In this document: in pieces, positions 46,993-56,585 of the stretch
Layout: the number at the start of each line of letters is the position of its first letter
Numbering within the stretch: position 1 is the first letter of the stretch
From: Methylovorus mays
GTDB taxonomy: Bacteria; Pseudomonadota; Gammaproteobacteria; Burkholderiales; Methylophilaceae
Reading direction: 5' to 3'
Length of the DNA: 64,000 bases
Assembly (NCBI RefSeq): GCF_020531915.1
Contig: NZ_JAJAVG010000003.1
Coordinates: 124,001-188,000 of the forward strand
The notes under the pieces: model-generated
Seen by the model: only the letters and a program-made list of their open reading frames with translations
What the model was told of the DNA's origin: nothing
Databases searched by the model: none
Made by a program: the position numbers and the translations under genes

Positions 46993-48960
46993 ATGCAACG
47001 GTACTCCGCAGTTTTCAGTTTTGCTTTCATGCTCATGGTGTCCACGGCGGCGTCTGTACTTCTTGTGCCCGCAGCGCATGCTGCCAGCAACGAGGAGTTG
47101 TTCAACGATGCCCGCATCGCCTACAAAAACCGGGATGACCTTACCCTGGAACGTGACTTGCAACAGATGCAGGCACAAGACTATCTGCTCGCCCCTTATG
47201 CCGATTACTGGCTGATGCTGCTGAGACTCAACCAGTCCGACAGCCAGACGGTACGCACTTTTCTCTCTCAATACGCCGATATGCCATTTGCCGACCGCGT
47301 GCGCGGCGAGTGGCTCAAGGGCCTCGCCAAGCGTCAGGAATGGACCACCTTTTTCGATGAGCTGCCTGCCCTGAAGCGGGATGACGCCGGGGTCAGCTGT
47401 TATGCGCTTGAAGGCCGTGCCATACGTGGCGATAGCGATGCCCTGGCGGAAGGCCGGACACTCTGGATGAGCACCGCCGAGCAGCCGGTCAATTGCCTCG
47501 CCTTGTACGATCGCATGCAGAAAAGCGGAGCCCTGAGCAATGACCTGATCTGGGAAAAGTTTCGCCTGCTCATGGCTGATAACAAGGTGAGTCCGGCCAA
47601 ACTGGTGGCACAGCGCATATCAACGATGGATGCCGCTGCGCTCAAGCTGCTGGACAAAACCTATCAGAATCCGCAGCAAGCACTGGAAAAGAAAACACTG
47701 AGTCTGAAAACCCGCTATGGCCGCGAGCTCAATCTTTATGCCCTGGACCGCCTGGCTCGCACGCAGCCCTTGTATGCGCTGGATATGTGGCAAAAGCTGC
47801 AAGCATCGTTCGAGCCCGCCGAGCAGGATTATTTCTGGAGTCGGTTAGCCCTGCATGCCGCGCGGCGTCATGACCCTGCCGCGCTGAGCTTTTATGACCG
47901 CGTGCCTGCGGCTGCCCTGGATAAGGAACAGATGGCCTGGAAAGCGCGCGCCGCGCTGCGTGTCAGTGATTGGTCGCGATTGCTGAACACCATTGCTGAA
48001 ATGCCAGCTACGCAGCAACAGGAAGCCGCCTGGCGCTACTGGAAAGGCCGCGCGCTGAAGGAGCAAAAGCAGATCCCTGCCGCCAATGCCCTGCTGGTAC
48101 CGTTGTCGCGTGAGCGGAGCTATTACGGCCTGCTGGCGGAAGACGAGCTGGGCGACGTGCTGAGCGCGGTACCTGCCAGCTATCGGCCCACCTCGGCAGA
48201 AGTGGAAGCCGTGAGTGCTGTCCCTGGCATACAGCGTGCGATGGAGCTGCAGCGCTATGACATGCGCTGGGAGTCGCGCACCGAGTGGGCCGCAGCGACC
48301 ACGGGCTTTGATGACAAGCAGATGATTGCCGCTGCCGAACTGGCCGCCAAGCAGGAGTGGTATGACCTCGCGATTATTACCGCCGACAAGACCACCAGCA
48401 CGCACGATTTTTCCTTGCGCTACCCTACGCCCTATCGCGAAATCGTGCGCGGATTTGCCAAGGAACAGGGGCTGGATGAAGCCTGGATTTATGGTTTGAC
48501 CCGTCAGGAAAGCCGCTTCATGCACTATGCCAAGTCGGGCGTAGGTGCTTCCGGCCTGATGCAGGTGATGCCGGCCACCGCCAAGTGGATCGCCAAGCGC
48601 ATGGGGCTGGATAATTACCAGAACACCATGATTCACCAGCTGGATACCAATGTGCAGCTGGGGACTTACTATATGCGTTACACGCTGGACCTGATGGGCG
48701 GGCAATCCCTGATGGCAACGGCGGCCTATAATGCAGGACCGGGGCGCGCCCGGCGCTGGATGGCGGATCAACCGCTGGAAGGGGCAATCTATGCCGAAAC
48801 CATTCCTTTCAGCGAGACGCGCAACTATGTGCAGAAGGTCATGGGCAATGCTTATTATTATGCGCATCGCCTGGGCACTAAAATACTAAGCCTCAAGCAG
48901 CGGCTCGGCACAGTGGGCGGCGGCGGAGGGGTTATGACGACGGAAGAGGCGGAAAACTAA
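46993..48960 (+). CDS. slt: Soluble lytic murein transglycosylase
   Basis: This periplasmic enzyme cleaves peptidoglycan glycan strands with formation of 1,6-anhydro ends. The 655-residue protein has a signal peptide (FAFMLMVSTAASVLLVPAAHA), a long superhelical U-domain made of helical repeats, and a C-terminal SLT domain. The catalytic Glu (near 506) lies in RQESRFMHYAKSGVGASGLMQVMPATA, followed by LGTYYMRYTLD and ATAAYNAGPGRARRW. It is complete. Confidence 0.94.
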   Translation: MQRYSAVFSFAFMLMVSTAASVLLVPAAHAASNEELFNDARIAYKNRDDLTLERDLQQMQAQDYLLAPYADYWLMLLRLNQSDSQTVRTFLSQYADMPFADRVRGEWLKGLAKRQEWTTFFDELPALKRDDAGVSCYALEGRAIRGDSDALAEGRTLWMSTAEQPVNCLALYDRMQKSGALSNDLIWEKFRLLMADNKVSPAKLVAQRISTMDAAALKLLDKTYQNPQQALEKKTLSLKTRYGRELNLYALDRLARTQPLYALDMWQKLQASFEPAEQDYFWSRLALHAARRHDPAALSFYDRVPAAALDKEQMAWKARAALRVSDWSRLLNTIAEMPATQQQEAAWRYWKGRALKEQKQIPAANALLVPLSRERSYYGLLAEDELGDVLSAVPASYRPTSAEVEAVSAVPGIQRAMELQRYDMRWESRTEWAAATTGFDDKQMIAAAELAAKQEWYDLAIITADKTTSTHDFSLRYPTPYREIVRGFAKEQGLDEAWIYGLTRQESRFMHYAKSGVGASGLMQVMPATAKWIAKRMGLDNYQNTMIHQLDTNVQLGTYYMRYTLDLMGGQSLMATAAYNAGPGRARRWMADQPLEGAIYAETIPFSETRNYVQKVMGNAYYYAHRLGTKILSLKQRLGTVGGGGGVMTTEEAEN

Positions 48961-48962
48961 GC

Positions 48963-49910
48963 ATGAAAATAAAACAAATATGTGTACTCGGAGGTTCCGG
49001 CTTTGTCGGTAGCGCAATCGTTCACCGTTTGAGTGCAGCCGGTTATCTGGTCAAGGTGTTGACGCGTCGGCGTGAAGCCAGCAAGCATCTGATTTTGCTG
49101 CCCAATGTGCAGGTGGTGGAGTGCGATGTCATGGATGACCAAGCGCTGCGTACGCATCTGACAGGCTGCGATGGCGTGATCAACCTGATAGGCATTCTGC
49201 ATGAAAGTCGCAAGGCCAGCTTTGAGGCCATGCACGCCGAGCTGCCCAGCCGGCTGGTGCAATTATGTGTGAAGCTGGGTGTCTGTCGCCTGCTGCACAT
49301 GAGCGCCCTGCAGGCGGCGCCCGATGCGCCCAGTGCCTATCTGCGTTCCAAGGCAAAAGGCGAAGCTGCAGTGCTGGCGAATGCGGATCGCCTGAATGTC
49401 ACCATTTTCCGTCCATCGGTCATTTTTGGCCGCAATGACAGTTTTCTCAATCTGTTTGCCAGCCTGGTCAAGCTCATGCCTGTGGTCGCCCTGGCGAAAC
49501 CCCAGGCCCGTTTTCAGCCAGTATGGGTGGAGGATGTAGCCCAGGCATTTGCCAATGCCATTGAAAATGCCGAGACTTTTGGTCAGGTATACGAATTGGG
49601 CGGCCCACGCGTGTACACCATGAAAGAGCTCATTCTGTTCGTCGCGTTTGTACTCGGCAAAAAGCGCATGGTGGTTGGACTGAATGACAAACTTTCCTAT
49701 CTGCAAGCCTACGCCCTGGAAAAAATGCCGATCAAGCTGATGACGCGCGACAATTTGAGCTCCATGGAGGTGGATAGCGTGACCAGTGCGCCTTTCCCCG
49801 CCGTGCTGGGCGTAACACCTACCGCGCTGGAAGCCGTGGTGCCTGAATACCTGACCAATGACACGCCACGCAATGCCTATAACCGTTTTCGCGGCCTTGC
49901 TGGGCGCTAG
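48963..49910 (+). CDS. NDUFA9-like NAD(P)-binding epimerase
   Basis: The 315-residue short-chain-dehydrogenase-like protein has the Rossmann start KICVLGGSGFVGSAIVHRLSAAGYLVKVLTRR, the segment GVINLIGILHESRKASFEAMHAELPSRLVQLC, the substrate region AYLRSKAKGEAAVL with the catalytic YxxxK replaced by YLRSK, and FRPSVIFGRNDSFLN. These are typical of the complex I NDUFA9 family found in betaproteobacteria. The precise substrate is unknown. It starts two bases after slt. Confidence 0.85.
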   Translation: MKIKQICVLGGSGFVGSAIVHRLSAAGYLVKVLTRRREASKHLILLPNVQVVECDVMDDQALRTHLTGCDGVINLIGILHESRKASFEAMHAELPSRLVQLCVKLGVCRLLHMSALQAAPDAPSAYLRSKAKGEAAVLANADRLNVTIFRPSVIFGRNDSFLNLFASLVKLMPVVALAKPQARFQPVWVEDVAQAFANAIENAETFGQVYELGGPRVYTMKELILFVAFVLGKKRMVVGLNDKLSYLQAYALEKMPIKLMTRDNLSSMEVDSVTSAPFPAVLGVTPTALEAVVPEYLTNDTPRNAYNRFRGLAGR

Positions 49911-49923
49911 GTCTTAGTTGCTC

Positions 49924-51147
49924 ATGCAAACCTTTGTTGTGGGCGGGGCCGTACGTGATGCCTTGCTGGGCCTGCCCGTGCAGGATCAGGATCATGTAGT
50001 GGTCGGCAGTACGCCTGCGGAGATGGAGGCGGCAGGTTTCCGCCGTGTCGGCAAGGATTTCCCTGTCTTCCTGCATCCGGATACCCATGAGGAATACGCG
50101 CTGGCCCGCACTGAGCGCAAAACTGCCAAGGGATACAAAGGTTTCGAGGTGCATGCCTCTCCTGATGTCACGCTGGAGGAAGATCTGGCACGACGCGATC
50201 TCACCATCAATGCCATGGCGCGTGCGGATGATGGCAGTCTGATTGATCCCTACCATGGCAAGGCGGATCTGGATGCGCGCATATTGCGGCATGTCAGCCC
50301 GGCATTTGCCGAAGACCCCGTGCGCATCTTACGGGCAGCGCGTTTTGCCGCAAGATTTACCGAATTTAGCCTGGCTCCCGAAACCCTGACCCTGATGCAG
50401 CAGATGGTCGCGGATGGCGAGGTGGATGCCCTGGTGCCGGAACGTGTCTGGCAGGAGTTGGCCAAGGGTCTGATGGAGGTTAAACCCTCGCGCATGTTTG
50501 AGATGCTGCGTGCCTGCGGGGCCTTGCAGAAAATATTTCCCGAGCTGGATCGCTTGTGGGGCGTGCCGCAACCGGCACAGCATCATCCCGAAATCGACAC
50601 TGGCGTGCATGTCATGATGGTGATTGATTATGCGGCCCGCCAAGGGTATTCATTGGCGGTACGGTTTGCCGCACTGACGCATGATCTGGGCAAGGGCACG
50701 ACGCCGCCGGATATTTGGCCACGGCATATCGGCCATGAATTGCGTAGCGTGGATCTGCTCAAGGATGTGGTCAAGCGCCTGCGCGTGCCCAATGATTGCC
50801 GCGAGCTCGCGCAGCTGGTAGCCAAGTTTCATGGCAAGGTGCATCAGGTCAATGCCATGCGGCCAGACACCTTGCTGCATTTTTTTCAGGAGCTCGATGC
50901 CTTGCGCCAGCCGACACGATTTGAGGAATTTCTCAAAGCCTGCGAGAGCGACTCACGTGGCCGTGCCGGTTTTGAGCACAAAGCTTTCCCTGAGGCCGCC
51001 TATCTCAAACACCTGCTACATGCCGTGCAGCAAGTCGATGCTGGCGCCATTGCCCGACAGTTTTCCCACCCGGAAGAGATCAAAAGTGCCGTATTCGCAG
51101 CCAGGCTGAGTGCCTTGCAGGAAGTGTCGGCCGTCCGCCATTCCTGA
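49924..51147 (+). CDS. cca: CCA-adding tRNA nucleotidyltransferase with HD domain
   Basis: Cca adds or repairs the CCA end of tRNA. From ATG 49924 it has 407 residues. The nucleotidyltransferase core has FVVGGAVRDALLGLPVQDQDHVVVGS (catalytic DxD in QDQD), RTERKTAKGYKGFEVH, EDLARRDLTINAMA and DPVRILRAARFAARF. An HD domain follows, LTHDLGKGTTPPDIWPRHIGHE, which gives phosphohydrolase activity in the E. coli type. A TTG at 49918 is an alternative start. A hairpin begins at its stop codon. Confidence 0.95.
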   Translation: MQTFVVGGAVRDALLGLPVQDQDHVVVGSTPAEMEAAGFRRVGKDFPVFLHPDTHEEYALARTERKTAKGYKGFEVHASPDVTLEEDLARRDLTINAMARADDGSLIDPYHGKADLDARILRHVSPAFAEDPVRILRAARFAARFTEFSLAPETLTLMQQMVADGEVDALVPERVWQELAKGLMEVKPSRMFEMLRACGALQKIFPELDRLWGVPQPAQHHPEIDTGVHVMMVIDYAARQGYSLAVRFAALTHDLGKGTTPPDIWPRHIGHELRSVDLLKDVVKRLRVPNDCRELAQLVAKFHGKVHQVNAMRPDTLLHFFQELDALRQPTRFEEFLKACESDSRGRAGFEHKAFPEAAYLKHLLHAVQQVDAGAIARQFSHPEEIKSAVFAARLSALQEVSAVRHS

Positions 51148-51177
51148 AAAGCGTCACCATGCGGTGACACTTTCAGG
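51143..51177 (+). terminator. Hairpin at the end of cca
   Basis: CCTGAAA (51143-51149) pairs with TTTCAGG (51171-51177), and inside it GTCACC (51153-51158) pairs with GGTGAC (51163-51168). The stop codon is inside the stem. No T-run is present, so the strength as a terminator is uncertain. Confidence 0.55.
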
Positions 51178-51411
51178 CGCGGCGAATAGGACATGGCTTG
51201 GCTATCATTCAGCCCACCTTCAATGCAAGCCAAGAGGGACGCCAGTTGCAGGCAGGTGGCACGCGTATGGTTGTGGATCAGGCATGCATGTGGTGCATAT
51301 TGTTCGCGCTTTGTGCATGCCAGCCAGAACACCGTCTGACGGGTGATATAAATCGCTGCATTTAAGCGCTGTTTGACGATTTTTTGCCTGAAACATGTGA
51401 TGGGTGAGAGT
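51178..51411. other. Intergenic region before the PEP-CTERM gene
   Basis: I find no convincing gene in this stretch. Short repeats of GCATGCA and TGCATGC flank about 20 bases near 51280-51320. The right edge abuts the sigma-54 promoter. Enhancer sites for a sigma-54 activator would be expected here, about 100-200 bases upstream of the promoter, but I cannot name a consensus. Confidence 0.4.
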
Positions 51412-51427
51412 TGGCACGACGATTGCT
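51412..51427 (+). promoter_or_regulatory. Sigma-54 promoter of the PEP-CTERM gene
   Basis: TGGCACG (51412-51418), four bases, then TTGCT (51423-51427) is a full match to the -24/-12 consensus. The start site would be near 51437, about 27 bases before the gene. Confidence 0.82.
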
Positions 51428-51452
51428 TAAGTTACACCAAACGTAACTTAAG
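51426..51452 (+). promoter_or_regulatory. Perfect 10-bp inverted repeat overlapping the -12 box and ribosome site
   Basis: CTTAAGTTAC (51426-51435) and GTAACTTAAG (51443-51452) are exact complements with a 7-base spacer. The left arm overlaps the -12 element and the right arm overlaps AAGGAG (51450-51455). Because transcription should start within the spacer, it is more likely a DNA operator than an RNA hairpin. Confidence 0.6.
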
Positions 51453-51463
51453 GAGCCTGCACC

Positions 51464-51817
51464 ATGAAACGAGCACTTGGTACTACCTTGATCGCCGCGG
51501 TTGTCGGTCTTTCCCTTACTCACGCCGCGCTGGCCGCAGAGATGTCGGACAGCCGGGCACCTGCCAACTTCAATATGAGCGAGCCGGTAGCGTTGACCAA
51601 CAATACCGCGACCTTGCTGGCCATGGCAGACACTGGTCGCACTGACCGGTTTTCCATGACGGGAACTGCGGATGCCAATATTCTGTTTGATGCGCCAGTG
51701 GTGCCAACCCAGTCGACAGAGCTGGCATTGCGCCCTGTGCCAGAACCCAAGGCGGTGATGCTGCTGACGGGCCTCGGCTTGCTGATGTTTGTGGGGTATC
51801 GCCGATCACGACTGTAG
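51464..51817 (+). CDS. PEP-CTERM sorting-domain exported protein
   Basis: The 117-residue protein has a signal peptide (LIAAVVGLSLTHAALA), a short Asn/Thr/Ser-rich middle part with no fold I recognise, and a C-terminal PEP-CTERM signal: VPEP, then a hydrophobic helix (AVMLLTGLGLLMFVGY) and a basic end (RRSRL). Such proteins are cleaved by exosortase and are linked to exopolysaccharide and biofilm matrix. No exosortase is in the window. AAGGAG precedes ATG 51464 by eight bases. A perfect sigma-54 promoter lies upstream. Confidence 0.88.
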   Translation: MKRALGTTLIAAVVGLSLTHAALAAEMSDSRAPANFNMSEPVALTNNTATLLAMADTGRTDRFSMTGTADANILFDAPVVPTQSTELALRPVPEPKAVMLLTGLGLLMFVGYRRSRL

Positions 51818-51860
51818 TCGCTGAGTCGATAGCATTCATTGGCTGTTTCTAACGGCGATA

Positions 51861-51893
51861 AAAAAGGCGGACATGTTCCGCCTTTTTGTTTTT
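51861..51893. terminator. Bidirectional rho-independent terminator
   Basis: AAAAAGGCGGA (51861-51871) pairs with TCCGCCTTTTT (51877-51887), with further T residues after it and A residues before it. It separates the PEP-CTERM gene (plus) from slmA (minus). Confidence 0.88.
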
Positions 51894-51969
51894 GAGTCAC
51901 CTTGGGTGAACGCGTGTTTTTACCGACGGGTTGAACCGCTGTTCTGTCAGGTAAGCTGTTTTATTTGTT

Positions 51970-52533
51970 TTATTGGTTAACAAGTAGCCCGAGTTGTTGC
52001 TGTACAAACTCCATGGGTTTGCGCTTGAATCCGCTTTTGGCAAATTGCTGCCAGCGACCCACGACAAAACACAGCATCAAGTTAGCCTTGGCCTCAGGCT
52101 GCAGTTCACGCCCGGTCTGGGTTTCTGCAATACGCAGGCTTTGCTTGAGGGTGGACTCAATGCGATCAAACAGCTGATTGATACGGGTTTGCAGCGCGTC
52201 ATCTTCATTCACCAGCGCGTCACCGATCAGTACACGCGTCATGCCCGGATTTTTTTCCGCAAACAGCAGCAGGATGGTCACAATGCGCTGAGCCTGTTTC
52301 ATGCCCTCTGTTTCTTCCGTGGTGATTTTGTTGATCAAGCCAAACAGGGTTTGCTCGATAAACTCGATCAGGCCGCCAAACATCTGGGCCTTGCCAGCGA
52401 AGTGACGATAAAGCGCCGCTTCAGACACATTCAGGCGAGCAGCCAGAGAGGCGGTAGTAATCTTTTCGCGCTTGGGCGTTTCCAGCATTTTTGCCAGCGT
52501 TTCCAGAATTTGTTGTTTGCGTTCTCCAGCCAT
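51970..52533 (-). CDS. slmA: Nucleoid occlusion factor SlmA
   Basis: This TetR-family protein binds chromosomal sites and blocks FtsZ assembly over the nucleoid. The 187-residue sequence has the N-terminal helix-turn-helix (KITTASLAARLNVSEAALYRHFAGKAQMFGGLIEFIE) and the C-terminal domain RIVTILLLFAEKNPGMTRVLIGDALVNEDDALQTRINQLFDRIE and LCFVVGRWQQFAKSGFKRKP, which match SlmA well and are unlike other TetR members. It lies close to the dcw cluster. Confidence 0.9.
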   Translation of the reverse strand: MAGERKQQILETLAKMLETPKREKITTASLAARLNVSEAALYRHFAGKAQMFGGLIEFIEQTLFGLINKITTEETEGMKQAQRIVTILLLFAEKNPGMTRVLIGDALVNEDDALQTRINQLFDRIESTLKQSLRIAETQTGRELQPEAKANLMLCFVVGRWQQFAKSGFKRKPMEFVQQQLGLLVNQ

Positions 52534-52614
52534 TGCTCATCCTTGCTAGGTAATCAGGTTAGCGGATTTTAGGGGAAAACGTCGTTCAGTGAAATAGCTG
52601 ACTGCTTGCTGTTT

Positions 52615-53244
52615 CTATATTGTGTGACGAGTAAGCGCTAACACGCTGTTTAGTCTGGCGGATACATAACACGGCTTGTGCAGGCGGCGGGTGATGTGCA
52701 CGGTTTTCATGCCCAGGCGACGGGCAGTGCGCAATGCGGGCACATTATCTTCGACCATGATGCACTGGCCGGGATTTGCATGCAGGGTGCGCAGCAAGCT
52801 CTGAAAGCCGCGCACGGAAGGCTTGGGGTGGAAGCGGGTGGACTCGACACTATGCACAATCTCGAACATGTCTTCCACGCCTATCAGCTTGAGTACGCGC
52901 AGTGCGTATTGCATGGGGGCGTTGGTGAACACGACTTTGCGACCAGGCAGGCGCAGCAGGGCATGACGCAAGCGTCTGGCATGGACCACCATGTCGGGCA
53001 GGTGCATCAGCTCGTGCGTGCGTAGCAGAAAATGGTAGGGGTCAGTGCCATGGTGGCGCATGAGCCCTTTCAGCGTGGCACCATAAATACGCCAGTAACG
53101 CTGGCGCAAGGCATGGGCTTCTGTCTCGTCTAGCGCCAGGGTATCCATGATGTATTGCGTCATGGCCTGATTGAGGTGCGGGAAGATATGGGCGGACGCG
53201 TCGTGCAGCGTGTCGTCCAGATCAAAGATCCAGATAGGGCGCAA
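52615..53244 (-). CDS. HAD-family pyrimidine 5'-nucleotidase
   Basis: The 209-residue HAD hydrolase has motif I FDLDDTLHDASAHIFPHLNQAMTQYI, the four-helix cap, motif II VVFTNAP, motif III lysine (RFHPKPS) and motif IV MVEDNVPALRTARRLGMKTVHI. This arrangement is that of the pyrimidine nucleotidase subgroup (SDT1/PhoA-like), which dephosphorylates UMP or CMP. The start codon is TTG at 53244, the only candidate before an in-frame stop. It begins 14 bases beyond the argB stop on the same strand. Confidence 0.85.
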   Translation of the reverse strand: MRPIWIFDLDDTLHDASAHIFPHLNQAMTQYIMDTLALDETEAHALRQRYWRIYGATLKGLMRHHGTDPYHFLLRTHELMHLPDMVVHARRLRHALLRLPGRKVVFTNAPMQYALRVLKLIGVEDMFEIVHSVESTRFHPKPSVRGFQSLLRTLHANPGQCIMVEDNVPALRTARRLGMKTVHITRRLHKPCYVSARLNSVLALTRHTI

Positions 53245-53257
53245 GGGGCTGACTGCT

Positions 53258-54211
<954 letters not shown>

Positions 54212-54233
54212 CTAAAAAACAAGGGGTATGGCG

Positions 54234-55904
54234 ATGACATCTGATATTGAAATTGCGCAGCAGGCCAGCATGCATCCCATGGAGGACATCGCGGCTCGTT
54301 TGGGGCTGCCTGCCACGGCGCTGGAGATGTATGGCGCCCACAAAGCCAAGGTCAATCTGCACAAGCTGCCCGTGCCTGCGGACGGGAAGCTGGGCAGGCT
54401 GATTCTGGTCAGCGCCATCAGCCCGACTCCTGCTGGCGAAGGCAAAACCACCACCACCATTGGGCTGGGCGATGCCTTGCAGCGCATAGGAAAATCGGTG
54501 TGCATCTGTTTGCGTGAGCCTTCCATGGGACCGGTATTCGGCATGAAGGGTGGGGCGACGGGTGGTGGTCACGCGCAAGTCATGCCGATGGAAGATATCA
54601 ACCTGCATTTCACTGGCGATTTTGCCGCGATTGCGGCGGCGCATAATCTCCTCGCCGCTCTCATTGATAACCACCTTCATCAAGGTAATGCGCTCGGACT
54701 GGATATACGGCGCATTACCTGGCGCCGGGTGCTCGATACCAATGATCGTGCACTGCGCCAGGTCGTGGTCGGGCTGGGCGGCAAGGCCAATGGCTATCCG
54801 CGTGAAGATGGCTTTGACATCGTAGTGGCTTCCGAAGTCATGGCGATTCTTTGCCTTGCCTCTTCGCTGGCCGATCTCAAGCGCAGGCTGGGCAATATCG
54901 TGGTGGGCTATCGCGCGGATGGACAGGCGGTGACGGCGGGGCAGTTGCAGGCGCAGGGGGCCATGGCCGTATTGCTGAAAGAGGCGATCAAGCCCAATCT
55001 GGTGCAAACGCTGGAACATACTCCGGCTCTGATACACGGCGGCCCGTTTGCCAATATTGCCCATGGCTGCAACTCGGTGCTGGCGACGCGGCTGGCAATG
55101 CAGCACGCCGATTATGTGGTCACCGAAGCAGGGTTCGGTGCCGACCTGGGTGCCGAAAAATTCATTGATATCAAATGCCGCAAGAGCGGCCTGCGGCCGC
55201 AGGCTTGTGTCATTGTGGCGACTGTGCGGGCGCTCAAATATCACGGCGGCGAGCCGCTCGCTGCTCTGGCGCAGGAGAGTCTGCCCGCCCTCAAGCAAGG
55301 ACTGGCCAATTTGCAAAAGCATGTGGAAAACGTCAGCACGCATTACGGCCTGCCCTGTGTGGTGGCGCTGAATCGCTTTGCGCAGGATACCGAGACGGAG
55401 CTGGCGCTGGTGCAGGCCTGCATGGCAGAGCAGGGCGTAAATGTGGTGATGTGTACGCACTGGGCTGATGGGGGCGCCGGGGCGGAGGCGCTGGCACATG
55501 AAGTGGTGCGACTGGCAGCGGGTGCGTCAGCCATGCGTTTTGTCTATGCGGACGAAGATACGCTCTGGGAAAAGCTGCGCAAGCTTGCAACCACGGTGTA
55601 TGGGGCTGCCGATATTGCGGCGTCTGCCCAGGTCCGAGCGCAATTGCAGGCTTGGCAGGAGGCCGGTTACGGGCATTACCCCGTCTGTGTGGCAAAGACC
55701 CCCTATTCCTTCAGTACCGATGCTGCTCTGCGCGGAGTGGCTGTTGGCCATACCCTTACCGTGCGCGAAGTCAGGCTATGTGCCGGCGCCGAGTTTATCG
55801 TGATGATTTGCGATGGCGTGAACACCATGCCGGGCTTGCCCGCCGAGCCTGCGGCGAATCGTATTGATATTGATGATGATGGGCGGGTGAGCGGTTTGTT
55901 TTGA
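54234..55904 (+). CDS. fhs: Formate:tetrahydrofolate ligase
   Basis: Fhs joins formate to tetrahydrofolate using ATP, giving 10-formyl-THF for C1 assimilation and purine synthesis. From ATG 54234 (AAGGGG eight bases before) it has 556 residues. Motifs: the P-loop [96 protein letters not shown] and [22 protein letters not shown]. An ATG at 54228 is too close to the ribosome site. It lies between argB and argA but on the opposite strand. In a methylotroph it would feed formate carbon into assimilation. Confidence 0.95.
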   Translation: MTSDIEIAQQASMHPMEDIAARLGLPATALEMYGAHKAKVNLHKLPVPADGKLGRLILVSAISPTPAGEGKTTTTIGLGDALQRIGKSVCICLREPSMGPVFGMKGGATGGGHAQVMPMEDINLHFTGDFAAIAAAHNLLAALIDNHLHQGNALGLDIRRITWRRVLDTNDRALRQVVVGLGGKANGYPREDGFDIVVASEVMAILCLASSLADLKRRLGNIVVGYRADGQAVTAGQLQAQGAMAVLLKEAIKPNLVQTLEHTPALIHGGPFANIAHGCNSVLATRLAMQHADYVVTEAGFGADLGAEKFIDIKCRKSGLRPQACVIVATVRALKYHGGEPLAALAQESLPALKQGLANLQKHVENVSTHYGLPCVVALNRFAQDTETELALVQACMAEQGVNVVMCTHWADGGAGAEALAHEVVRLAAGASAMRFVYADEDTLWEKLRKLATTVYGAADIAASAQVRAQLQAWQEAGYGHYPVCVAKTPYSFSTDAALRGVAVGHTLTVREVRLCAGAEFIVMICDGVNTMPGLPAEPAANRIDIDDDGRVSGLF

Positions 55905-55960
55905 TCCGACCTGTTTAAGGCTGGCGCGTTTCACATGTGTACGAAAAAGTCTTATGGGAA

Positions 55961-55995
55961 TAAAAAAGAAAAGCCCCGGTGATATGCCGGGGCTT
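55961..55995 (-). terminator. Terminator of hsp20 (minus strand)
   Basis: AAGCCCCGG (55971-55979) pairs with CCGGGGCTT (55987-55995). On the minus strand it is followed by TTCTTTTTTA. It lies 49 bases after the hsp20 stop. Confidence 0.85.
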
Positions 55996-56043
55996 CGCTC
56001 CCAGGCGACTTGTGATCACGCTGGGCATATTGCGGAGGGGTGC

Positions 56044-56469
56044 TTAATTGATGGTGAGTTTTCTGGCGCTGGTTGCCGCTTTTTTCGGCAGCACCAATTG
56101 CAGTACGCCATCCCGGTACTGGGCTTCGGCGCGACTGTCGTCAAGTTCATTCGCCAGCTCAAAACTGCGCGACAGTTTGCCGTAGTGACGTTCGCTGCGT
56201 AGCAGTCGTCCGCCTTCCTTGACATCCTGTTCGCGTCTGGATTCCGCACTGATGGCCACGCGATTGCCATCAATCGTGACGTGGATGTCTTCTTTTTTTA
56301 CGCCGGGCAGATCAGCATGCACGGTGTAGTGGTCGTCGTGTTCTTGCACGTCAATTTTCAATACGGCGGAGCGCTCTGCGCTGACTGGACGGAAAAAGCC
56401 CTTGAAGACATCGTCAAACGGATCCGGGGCGCTGACGGTGAAGGGATCGAAACGGGTAAGGTTGGCCAT
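56044..56469 (-). CDS. Small heat-shock protein, Hsp20/alpha-crystallin family
   Basis: This ATP-independent chaperone holds unfolding proteins. The 141-residue protein has a short N-terminal arm with FDPF repeats and the alpha-crystallin domain VLKIDVQEHDDHYTVHADLPGVKKEDIHVTIDGNRVAISAESRRE, then RSERHYGKLSRSFELANELDDSRAEAQYRDGVLQLVLPKK. The C-terminal tail is very short and has no IXI motif beyond KLTIN. AAGGAG precedes the start. A sigma-32-like promoter is upstream. Confidence 0.93.
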   Translation of the reverse strand: MANLTRFDPFTVSAPDPFDDVFKGFFRPVSAERSAVLKIDVQEHDDHYTVHADLPGVKKEDIHVTIDGNRVAISAESRREQDVKEGGRLLRSERHYGKLSRSFELANELDDSRAEAQYRDGVLQLVLPKKAATSARKLTIN

Positions 56470-56513
56470 GTTTAATCTCCTTTAATGACATTGGGAATTG
56501 TGTTCCTGTTGTC

Positions 56514-56543
56514 ATTAATGGGATCGGGCTTTTTATTTTCAAG
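56514..56543 (-). promoter_or_regulatory. Sigma-32-like promoter of hsp20
   Basis: On the minus strand, CTTGAAA (56543-56537), 14 bases, then CCCATTAAT (56522-56514) fits the heat-shock consensus. TTAATGACA and TGTCATTAA, an inverted pair, flank the start region and overlap the ribosome site. Confidence 0.65.
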
Positions 56544-56585
56544 CCCTTACCCGTATCTATATTTCGCCGCCCTGCGGTCTGGCTT

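Noticed and set aside
51110-51346. 78-codon frame after cca
   Set aside because: Overlaps the cca end and hairpin, with no ribosome site or recognisable product.
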